From Hyphomicrobiales bacterium (GTDB lineage: Bacteria; Pseudomonadota; Alphaproteobacteria; Rhizobiales; Aestuariivirgaceae), in NCBI GenBank assembly GCA_027030295.1, contig JALVFB010000005.1, positions 1 through 6,005 of the forward strand: DNA of 6,005 nucleotides. The letters are read 5' to 3'. The stretch's first letter is position 1, and every line of letters starts with the position of its first letter. The notes below the pieces were generated by a model that saw nothing but the letters and a program-made list of their open reading frames with translations, was not told where the DNA came from and did no database searches. A program made the translations under genes and the position numbers. Of this stretch, positions 1-5,221 are shown piece by piece.

Positions 1-6
1 AGGCGG

Positions 7-35
7 GTATAGCTTGGCCCGACTTTTCAAGTCAA
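7..35 (-). promoter_or_regulatory. Probable sigma70-type promoter reading off the left edge
   Basis: On the minus strand a TTGACT (-35, positions 35-30) is followed after 17 bases by CTATAC (-10, positions 12-7; an 18-base spacer gives TATACC). The pairing is close to the housekeeping promoter form of alphaproteobacteria. Transcription would start at about the window edge, so the gene or RNA it drives lies outside. The elements are seen directly; activity is inferred. Confidence 0.5.
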
Positions 36-102
36 CCGCAAAAGCCATGCATTCGGCGCAAGGCGGCGTGCGGATCGTTATGCCAAGATGCATAAAGGAC
101 CA

Positions 103-125
103 CCCACCGCCCCCACCCAACCCCC
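103..125 (-). other. Potential G-quadruplex motif
   Basis: The minus strand carries four G runs (GGGGG, GGG, GGGGG, GGG) separated by short loops TT, T and CGGT. This satisfies the standard G3+N1-7 pattern four times in a row. It lies between the transposase fragment and the leftward promoter at 7-35, about 70 bp upstream of that promoter's -35. Folding in the cell is unproven; the tract could simply be low-complexity sequence. Confidence 0.5.
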
Positions 126-164
126 AAATTATGAAAAACAAGGGCCTGAGGGCGCGGGGCGGGT

Positions 165-350
165 TCACCGGTCAACCTTTGCGCAGGTTGGTATTATACC
201 AAGCTGCGCAAACCACGGAACGGCGTCCGTGAACAGCCTGGTGTCCTTGCCGGTGCGGTCCCGCTCGCCGGCTCTGCCCGGCACCATGTCCTTGATATGC
301 TCCCACTGCTGATCCGTGAGCGCCCGTCAGATCAAGATCGCTTCCTTCAT
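165..350 (-). pseudogene. IS5-family transposase N-terminal fragment (decayed)
   Basis: Read from the ATG at 350-348, this frame gives seven residues (MKEAILI), an in-frame TGA at 329-327, then RALTDQQWEHIKDM, followed by PGRAGERDRTGKDTRLF and DAVPWFAQ. This is the typical N-terminal helix-turn-helix region of IS5-family transposases (the DUF4096 type, usually of the form LTDEQWE...LPGRAGDPGRT...NRLF...WIARTG.PWRDLP). The usual PWRDLP continuation is missing: after WFAQLG the frame runs through the 178-212 palindrome and ends at the TGA at 167-165. No DDE catalytic region is present, so it cannot encode a transposase. The TGA might once have been a sense codon, or the real start may lie just after it. 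The match is made from memory of the family. Confidence 0.75.
178..212. repeat. 35-bp near-perfect palindrome
   Basis: Two 17-bp arms (178-194 and 196-212) flank a single central base (195), and 16 of 17 positions pair. The only mismatch is G187/G203. The core TTGGTAT-T-ATACCAA is perfect and the outer arms are TTTGCGCAG and CTGCGCAAA. Neither strand shows a U-tract after it, so it does not look like an ordinary intrinsic terminator, although it lies downstream of the leftward dehydratase gene. It overlaps the point where the transposase frame stops resembling its family. It could be an interspersed palindromic repeat, a MITE-like remnant or a protein-binding site. Confidence 0.85.
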
Positions 351-437
351 TTCGCGACCTTGAATCACATTGGCGCCTCGAAGGAAAACCCCTCGTGTCC
401 AGCAAAAAATGTAAACACGGCCTGGGACAGCCCCAAT

Positions 438-2495
438 TCATTTCATGTGCAGGGGCAGAGGAATGATATTGTCGCCCTCCCCGGCGGGCGCGGCGTGGGG
501 CGCGCGGCTGGCGGACGGCGCGTAGCCTTCCACGTATTCCGCCAGGATGGCCTGCATGGCATCGGCGTCATCGGCCTCCATGGCGGCGCGCAGGCGCCCC
601 AGCATCTCCTCCACCTGCTCCGCCGAAAGGACGGAAAGCTCGTTCAGCCGCATGATGCAGGGGTGCTGCGTGCCCACGGCGTTGCCGTTGATCAGCAATT
701 CCTCGTGCAGCTTGTCGCCCGGGCGCGGGCCGACGACCTTCAGCTCGATATCGCCGTCCGGGTTGTCCTCGTCGGCCACTTCCAGCCCGGAGAGGTGGAT
801 CATCAGCCGCGCAAGGTCCATGATCCTGATGGGCTTGCCCATGTCCAGCGCGAAGATGTCGCCGCTGCCGGCCATGGCGCCGGCCTGGATGACCAGCTCC
901 GCCGCCTCCGGTATCGACATGAAATAGCGCGTGATTTCCGGATGTGTGATGGTCACTGGCCCGCCCTTGGCTATCTGTTCGCGAAAACGTGGCACAACGG
1001 AGCCGGAGCTGCCCAGCACGTTGCCGAAGCGCACCGCCGTGAACACCGTGCCATGCGGCTTTCTCCTGGCCCAGGCTTGCAGAATGATCTCCTGCAGCCG
1101 GTTCGTCGCGCCCTTCACGTTGGCCGGGCGCACCGCCTTGTCCGACGAGATGAGCACCATGCGCTCCACCCCGCATTCACTGGCCACGCGCGCCAGTGTG
1201 GCCGTGGCCAGCACGTTGTTCTCCAGCGCCGCTCGAATGTTTCCCTCCAGCAGGGGAATGTGCTTGTAGGCGGCGGCGTGATAGATGGTCTGCACGCCGT
1301 GTTCGCGGATGATCCGGCGCGCCAGAGTCTCGTCTCCCACCGAGCCCAGCACGGGAACGATCTCCGGCGCGTATTCCACCCCCGCGCCGTGATCGCGCAA
1401 GGCATCCACGACCTCCTGTTCGATCCGGTAAAGGGCGTATTCGGACAGCTCGAACAGGACGATCCTCTCCGGCCCCAGCGCGAAGGTTTTGCGCACGATC
1501 TCCGAGCCGATGGAGCCGCCCGCGCCGGTGACCATGACCGACTTGCCGGAGATGTTGGCGCGCATCAGCTCCGGAATGGGCCGCACCGGATCGCGCCCCA
1601 GCAGATCGTTGATGTCGATCTCCTTCAGGTCGACGGGCCTGGCCTGGCCGGTGACGATTTCCGCCGGTTCGGAAACGATGCGCAGGCGCACCGGGTAGCG
1701 CGCCAGTTCACGCACGATGCGGCGCTTGTCCGAGGGGGCGACATGCGGCGTCGAAATGATGATCTCCTCCACCCGTTCGCGCTCCAGCAGCGCGCCCAGG
1801 TCGTGCAGGCCATGAACCGGATGCCGGCCATGGATTTTCATTCCTGTCAGAGAGGAATCGTGCTCCAGGAAACCGCGGACGTCATATGCCTTGTTCTCTC
1901 GCAACAGCTCCAACAGCCCCACCCCCGGCTCGCCCGCGCCATAGATGAACACGCGCTTTCTGCCGTTCTCGCCCAGCCGCGAGCGATCCAACGGCAGATC
2001 CCGCAGCCACCAGCGGGCGAAGTCTCGCAGCATCAGGATGCCCATCCAGCCGGCGAAGAAATAGGCGATCACCACCGTTCTGGGCAGTGTGATCAGGTCG
2101 GTGCGCCATTCAGCGAGAAATATCAGCAAGGTCCATGCCATGATGGCGGCGATCAGCGCGCCACCAGCGTGCCAGGCCCCCGTGCGTCCTATATGACGTG
2201 TCACGAGTTGGTAAAATCCCGTGGCATACAGGGCCGCCACGCTGATGAACGGCAGAGCCGCCAACGCCAGCAGAGTGGTGATGGAAGGAGAATCGAAGGC
2301 CGGTGCGGCCACCATGCGTGCTGGCACCAGCAACGCCATGACGCCCGACAGCAAAAGCAGGTCGGCCAGCATCACGATGGCGCGTTTCACGCGCCGCGGC
2401 TGCCGCATGACCCACGCCTTTAGCCAGCGGGAAAGTGCGCCCGCACCGGTCAGCCTCTTGATCCTTTCGAATGTCCCCGGCACCCCACCACCCAT
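438..2495 (-). CDS. FlaA1/WbpM/CapD-type membrane nucleotide-sugar 4,6-dehydratase
   Basis: This 685-residue protein has the architecture of large FlaA1-family enzymes, which dehydrate UDP-N-acetylhexosamines to 4-keto-6-deoxy sugars for surface glycans. About four membrane segments lie near residues 38-58, 72-95, 107-128 and 137-157. A first nucleotide-binding fold follows (GAGEPG, 186-191), then a second, catalytic Rossmann domain (TGAGGSIGSE, 323-332). HAAAYKH (406-412), SSDKAV (450-455), FGNVLGSSGSV (490-500) and RPGDKLHEELL (591-601) are family landmarks. Oddly, the stretch after the conserved D452-K453 reads NVKGATNR: Lys461 stands where Tyr or Met is normal, and Asn465 where the catalytic Lys is normal. 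The catalytic outcome is therefore uncertain. The ATG at 2495 has no clear Shine-Dalgarno. Met30 (2408), with AAGG eight bases upstream, is a good alternative giving 656 residues and starting just before the first membrane segment. It lies 215 bp downstream of the GT4 gene, in the same orientation. Confidence 0.93.
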   Translation of the reverse strand: MGGGVPGTFERIKRLTGAGALSRWLKAWVMRQPRRVKRAIVMLADLLLLSGVMALLVPARMVAAPAFDSPSITTLLALAALPFISVAALYATGFYQLVTRHIGRTGAWHAGGALIAAIMAWTLLIFLAEWRTDLITLPRTVVIAYFFAGWMGILMLRDFARWWLRDLPLDRSRLGENGRKRVFIYGAGEPGVGLLELLRENKAYDVRGFLEHDSSLTGMKIHGRHPVHGLHDLGALLERERVEEIIISTPHVAPSDKRRIVRELARYPVRLRIVSEPAEIVTGQARPVDLKEIDINDLLGRDPVRPIPELMRANISGKSVMVTGAGGSIGSEIVRKTFALGPERIVLFELSEYALYRIEQEVVDALRDHGAGVEYAPEIVPVLGSVGDETLARRIIREHGVQTIYHAAAYKHIPLLEGNIRAALENNVLATATLARVASECGVERMVLISSDKAVRPANVKGATNRLQEIILQAWARRKPHGTVFTAVRFGNVLGSSGSVVPRFREQIAKGGPVTITHPEITRYFMSIPEAAELVIQAGAMAGSGDIFALDMGKPIRIMDLARLMIHLSGLEVADEDNPDGDIELKVVGPRPGDKLHEELLINGNAVGTQHPCIMRLNELSVLSAEQVEEMLGRLRAAMEADDADAMQAILAEYVEGYAPSASRAPHAAPAGEGDNIIPLPLHMK

Positions 2496-2710
2496 GCATG
2501 GCTAAAAAGATGTTATCTTCCGGCGCATACGAACCAAATAGCGGAAAGCCTCCCCTTCGGGCAAGTTGACATTACGGAACCTCCCACACCACCGCGTTCA
2601 CACTGGCGCTCCGCGACCGGCCATTTACCGCAATCCGGCCCTCGCCCGGCCGTTCATTCCCTCCCTTGTCAGAGTGGCAGCCTTCCGCGCGCCACGTCAG
2701 CAGGCATGGT
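2496..2710. other. Intergenic region between GT4 and dehydratase genes
   Basis: This 215-bp gap separates two leftward genes and shows no convincing gene. On the minus strand it holds a candidate promoter (2536-2564) and a small inverted repeat, AAGAT-N3-ATCTT (2507-2519), lying 12-24 bases upstream of the dehydratase ATG. CGGCC/GGCCG stem possibilities exist near 2640 but no U-tract follows, so I do not call a terminator for the GT4 gene. Confidence 0.5.
2536..2564 (-). promoter_or_regulatory. Candidate promoter for the dehydratase gene
   Basis: On the minus strand TTGCCC (2564-2559) and CTATTT (2541-2536) are separated by 17 bases, an acceptable sigma70-type arrangement about 40 bases upstream of the ATG at 2495. 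Both hexamers are imperfect. If real, it would let the dehydratase be transcribed separately from the GT4 gene. Confidence 0.3.
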
Positions 2711-3853
2711 TTATCCCCGCAACAGCCGCTGATAAACCTTGCCGACCGCCTCGATGACTTTTTCTTCGGTAAAGCCCTCCATGAGGCGCGCTCGCGCCGC
2801 CCGCCCCATCCGTTCGCGCAACTCGCGATCTCCGGCCAGCTTGGCAATGGCTCCGGCCAGCGCTTGCGGATTTTCCGGTGGAACCACGAAGCCTTCCACC
2901 CCGTCGCGTACGAAGTGGCGACAACCGGGCACGTCGGTAACCACCAGCGGCCGGGCGCAGGCCGCCGCCTCCAGCATGGCACGCGGCAGCCCCTCACGCG
3001 TCCTGGTGGGCACCACGCATATGGCGGCGCGTTTCCAGATGCCGGGAATGTCTTCGGTGAACCCGTGCCAGTGCACATAAGGAAGGCCGGCCCACTCCTC
3101 GATGCACTCTCGCGTGTATGCTCCCAAGTTGCCGGGGTCGGCATTACCGTAAATATCCAGCTCCACCCCCTGTTCCCTGAGAATCGGCTCGCCCATGGCT
3201 TTCACCAGCACATCCACGCCCTTGGTGGTGATGAGGCGTCCCACGTAGGCCACGATGATTCCATCGTCTCCGGGATCGGACAGCGCCGCAAATCGCTCGG
3301 GGTCAACCCCGGCGCCGCCAAGAATGGTGATATTGGCATCCTCGGGCAGGCCATACCACCGCACGTAGCGCACGTCATCGGGATTCTCGAACAGCAGCGT
3401 GCATTCCAGACGCCGCACATGTCGCACCAGCAATCGGAACAGGATGCCGCGCAACAGCCTGATACGCGCCGAATCGCCTTCCGCCAGCGTCCCCAACCCG
3501 GTGATGTGAAAAACCGCCGCGCGCATGGATATGCGACCCAGGGCAGCGGTCAGAATCGGCTGCAAGGCAATGAAATGAACGATATCCGGTCGCAGGCGGC
3601 GGATAATACGCCGAAATCGACGAATATCGCGCCAGACGGAGAGCGGATGCAACGAGCCGCGCGTGATAGCGTATGGTATCACCTCGATCCCCAGCCTTTC
3701 GAGCGCCTCGCTCTTTTTGCTGACATTGGTGGCCAGAACGAGCCTGACATCGTCGTCGGCTTGTCGCGCCGCTTCCGCCAAGGGGCGGAAATGGGAATAA
3801 AAAAACCAGTCCTCGGTGCAGACGAACAGGATGGTGCGGGCACGGCCATGCAT
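2711..3853 (-). CDS. GT4-family glycosyltransferase (GT-B fold)
   Basis: This 380-residue soluble or membrane-associated retaining glycosyltransferase has a typical GT4 layout. The N-terminal Rossmann half begins TILFVCTEDWFFYSHF (residues 7-22), with the HITGLG segment at 116-121. The C-terminal donor-binding half carries GGAGVD (179-184), VGRLITTKG (204-212) and the EX7E signature E287-GLPRAML-E295, which contacts the nucleotide-sugar donor. It has no signal peptide, so it would act at the inner face of the cytoplasmic membrane. The general look resembles PglA-like enzymes that add the second sugar to an undecaprenyl-diphosphate-linked primer; the exact donor and acceptor cannot be read from sequence. 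The ATG at 3853 was chosen. An in-frame TTG at 3865 would add four residues, and neither start has a strong Shine-Dalgarno. The gene is divergent from the sugar-phosphate transferase at 3942 and upstream of the dehydratase. Confidence 0.9.
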   Translation of the reverse strand: MHGRARTILFVCTEDWFFYSHFRPLAEAARQADDDVRLVLATNVSKKSEALERLGIEVIPYAITRGSLHPLSVWRDIRRFRRIIRRLRPDIVHFIALQPILTAALGRISMRAAVFHITGLGTLAEGDSARIRLLRGILFRLLVRHVRRLECTLLFENPDDVRYVRWYGLPEDANITILGGAGVDPERFAALSDPGDDGIIVAYVGRLITTKGVDVLVKAMGEPILREQGVELDIYGNADPGNLGAYTRECIEEWAGLPYVHWHGFTEDIPGIWKRAAICVVPTRTREGLPRAMLEAAACARPLVVTDVPGCRHFVRDGVEGFVVPPENPQALAGAIAKLAGDRELRERMGRAARARLMEGFTEEKVIEAVGKVYQRLLRG

Positions 3854-3891
3854 GAGCTTGTTCAAATGCGTTTCGTTATCCGTCGCTTCCC

Positions 3892-3897
3892 CTTATA
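3892..3897 (-). promoter_or_regulatory. Candidate -10 element for the GT4 gene
   Basis: The only intergenic space between the divergent genes (3854-3941) must hold the control region for at least one side. On the minus strand TATAAG (3897-3892) is a five-of-six match to the -10 consensus; the -35 upstream is poor (TTTTCG or TTTCGC at 18 or 17 bases). The plus strand of the same site reads TTATACAG and could act as a weak -10 for the rightward gene. Confidence 0.3.
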
Positions 3898-3932
3898 CAG
3901 ATTTCCAAAAGGGAGCGAAAACGCCTGGGGCC

Positions 3933-3936
3933 GGAG
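3933..3936 (+). promoter_or_regulatory. Ribosome binding site deciding the 3942 start
   Basis: GGAG lies five bases before the ATG at 3942. This favours 3942 over the upstream in-frame ATG at 3816, which would begin inside the divergent GT4 gene and add a leader with no family resemblance. Confidence 0.7.
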
Positions 3937-3941
3937 TGATC

Positions 3942-4967
3942 ATGGCATTGTCGCGGATACTGGCGAACATTGGGGCGGGCGGGCTGTTCGTGGCCTTCGC
4001 GCTCGCCTTCATCATCGCCCTGCTGGTCACCCGTCTGCTGATCCGCCGCCTCGGCCGGCGCGGTATTCTCGCCCACGTAAACGCGCGCAGCCTGCACGCA
4101 CACCCCACGCCCATTGGCGGTGGCTGGGCCGTCGTGCCGCTGATCGCCGCCGCTCTCGCCCTGTTTCCGCCCCCGGCTCTCGAGACGCCCACCCGCGCCG
4201 CCGCCGCCGGCATCGTTCTTCTCGCCCTGCTCTCCTGGGCCGACGACCGCCGCCATCTTTCCGCTGCCGTCCGCCTCGCCGCCCAGGCCCTGCTCGTCGC
4301 CGCCGTGCTGGCGCTGAGCCCGCCGCAAATGACGGTGTTCTCCGCCCACTGGCCGTTGTGGGCCGACCGCCTGCTCACCGCCCTGTGCTGGCTGTGGTTC
4401 ATCAACCTGTTCAACTTCATGGACGGCATCGACGGCCTGGCCGGCGTGGAAACCCTGTTCATCACCTCCGGCCTGCTGCTCGTGGGGGCGTGGCTGGGCC
4501 ACGGCGCGCAGACCCTTTTGCCGCTCGCCGTGCTGGCCGGGGCGACGGCCGGTTTCCTCTGGCACAACTGGCCGCCGGCGAAAATCTTCCTCGGCGACGT
4601 CGGCTCCATCCCGCTGGGGTTCGTGCTCGGCTGGCTGCTCATCCGGCTGGCGGCGGAAGGCCACCTGGCCGCCGCCCTTCTGCTGCCGGGCTATTTCCTC
4701 GCCGACGCCACCATCACCCTGCTGCGCCGCCTGCTGGCGGGCGAGGCCATCTGGCAACCACATCGCAGCCATTTCTATCAGCGCGCGGCGCTGGCGCTGG
4801 GTGGCCATGCGCCCGTGCTGTGGCGCGTCATGGCGCTGAACGCCGCGCTGCTGGCGCTGGCGCTGGCCTCGCTGCGCTGGCCACTGGCGGCAGTTGTCGC
4901 CGGTGTGGTCGTCATCGGCGCGATCCTGCTCCTTCTGCACCGGGCGGCATGCGCACCGGGGCATTGA
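3942..4967 (+). CDS. WecA/WbpL-type polyprenyl-phosphate sugar-1-phosphate transferase
   Basis: This 341-residue, very hydrophobic protein belongs to the MraY/WecA superfamily. These integral membrane enzymes transfer an N-acetylhexosamine-1-phosphate from a UDP-sugar to undecaprenyl phosphate, the first membrane step of O-antigen or capsule synthesis. About eleven membrane segments can be drawn. Family motifs appear in order: HPTPIGGG (54-61), the Mg-binding DDRRHLS (101-107), NLFNFMDGIDGLAG (155-168), FLGDVGS (216-222) and the cytoplasmic histidine loop PHRSHFYQR (273-281). All the expected acidic residues are present, so it should be active. It is not MraY itself: no cell-wall genes surround it, and its length and HxxHFYQR loop fit the WbpL/WecA branch. 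Neighbouring a WbpM-type dehydratase, it likely prefers a 6-deoxy-HexNAc such as QuiNAc or FucNAc, as WbpL does; that substrate is inferred. The gene body looks more GC-rich than the leader that follows. Confidence 0.93.
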   Translation: MALSRILANIGAGGLFVAFALAFIIALLVTRLLIRRLGRRGILAHVNARSLHAHPTPIGGGWAVVPLIAAALALFPPPALETPTRAAAAGIVLLALLSWADDRRHLSAAVRLAAQALLVAAVLALSPPQMTVFSAHWPLWADRLLTALCWLWFINLFNFMDGIDGLAGVETLFITSGLLLVGAWLGHGAQTLLPLAVLAGATAGFLWHNWPPAKIFLGDVGSIPLGFVLGWLLIRLAAEGHLAAALLLPGYFLADATITLLRRLLAGEAIWQPHRSHFYQRAALALGGHAPVLWRVMALNAALLALALASLRWPLAAVVAGVVVIGAILLLLHRAACAPGH

Positions 4968-5054
4968 GGGCGCGCATTTCTTGCCAACGGGCGGTGGTTG
5001 ATTTGACGACAGGCAGCCGGAACGCATTTCAACTCTTCTCTTCAACCGGGACAT

Positions 5055-5066
5055 CCGACATGTCGG
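5055..5066. repeat. Perfect 12-bp palindrome, possible operator
   Basis: CCGACATGTCGG reads identically on both strands. It lies about 60 bp upstream of the candidate asnB -35. It could be a binding site for a dimeric regulator, but a 12-bp palindrome can also arise by chance. Confidence 0.35.
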
Positions 5067-5125
5067 CGTGGGATTTTACGATTTTGGCGTTTTTCATGTT
5101 TCGCGCTCGGCAAAATAGGCTACGA

Positions 5126-5154
5126 TTGTCATTTTGGGGGTTGCGGAATATCTT
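5126..5154 (+). promoter_or_regulatory. Candidate promoter for asnB
   Basis: TTGTCA (5126-5131) and TATCTT (5149-5154) are separated by 17 bases. The -35 matches five of six consensus bases and the -10 matches four. It would give a leader of roughly 60 bases before the asnB ATG. A second pair, TTGCCA (5169-5174) and TAATAT (5188-5193), has better hexamers but only a 13-base spacer, so I prefer the first. Confidence 0.35.
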
Positions 5155-5208
5155 CCCCCTTCCAGAACTTGCCAATAATGCTTTTGGTAATATGCTGCCT
5201 GCCTGATC

Positions 5209-5215
5209 GGGGGGA
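5209..5215 (+). promoter_or_regulatory. Ribosome binding site of asnB
   Basis: GGGGGGA lies six bases before the ATG at 5222. Together with the mandatory Met-Cys start of this family, it fixes the start codon. Confidence 0.7.
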
Positions 5216-5221
5216 ATATAC

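Larger units (their letters stand above)
165..434 (-). mobile_element. Truncated IS5-like insertion sequence remnant
   Basis: The transposase fragment is preceded on the minus strand by about 85 bp of non-coding sequence that begins GGGGCTGTCCCA (positions 434-423). This resembles the terminal inverted repeats of IS5-family elements. I find no matching inverse end in the left part of the window and no target duplication, so only the upstream end of one element survives. The proposed outer end lies 3 bp beyond the stop codon of the dehydratase gene. The terminal-repeat assignment is less certain than the transposase match, and the inner boundary near the palindrome is approximate. Confidence 0.5.
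1..437. other. Gene-free stretch with IS debris
   Basis: I see no intact gene here. Reading from the left, the stretch holds a probable promoter firing off the left edge, a small hairpin (TTATGC at 78-83 pairing with GCATAA at 90-95), a C-rich tract that could form a G-quadruplex on the minus strand, a long palindrome, and a decayed transposase fragment. The short open frames on either strand show no recognisable protein apart from the transposase frame. It looks like an accessory boundary at the downstream end of the leftward glycan genes. Confidence 0.7.
4968..5221. other. AT-richer leader upstream of asnB
   Basis: This 254-bp gap contains no gene I can support. It is visibly less GC-rich than the flanking genes, especially 5070-5200. 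It holds a perfect 12-bp palindrome (5055-5066), three copies of ATTTTG followed by G or C (5081-5087 plus, 5110-5116 minus, 5131-5137 plus), a candidate promoter (5126-5154), and a weak hairpin TTGCCAA/TTGGTAA (5169-5175 with 5184-5190, one G-U pair). No clear intrinsic terminator follows the upstream gene. Confidence 0.55.

Noticed and set aside
178..212. Palindrome as a rho-independent terminator
   Set aside because: The stem is strong, but no U-run follows on either strand and the loop would be a single base, unlike a typical terminator.
14..312. Small plus-strand ORFs in the left intergenic region
   Set aside because: They cross the C-rich tract, the palindrome and the antisense of the transposase fragment, and have no recognisable protein or good ribosome binding site.
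297..2423. A 708-codon open frame on the plus strand
   Set aside because: It is antisense to the dehydratase gene, rich in His, Arg, Gln and Ala as expected for a shadow frame in GC-rich DNA, and shows no recognisable domain.
2566..2571. A perfect TTGACA on the plus strand
   Set aside because: No -10 lies at 16-18 bases (the sequence there is GC-rich), and the next plus-strand gene is over 1.3 kb away.
3876..5054. A 392-codon open frame on the minus strand
   Set aside because: It is antisense to the clearly functional sugar-phosphate transferase and has low-complexity Gln/Gly/Arg-rich composition.
2666..5206. An 846-codon open frame on the plus strand
   Set aside because: It runs antisense through the GT4 gene and then out of frame through the sugar-phosphate transferase gene. 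Its low-complexity Arg/Pro/Ala composition marks it as a shadow.
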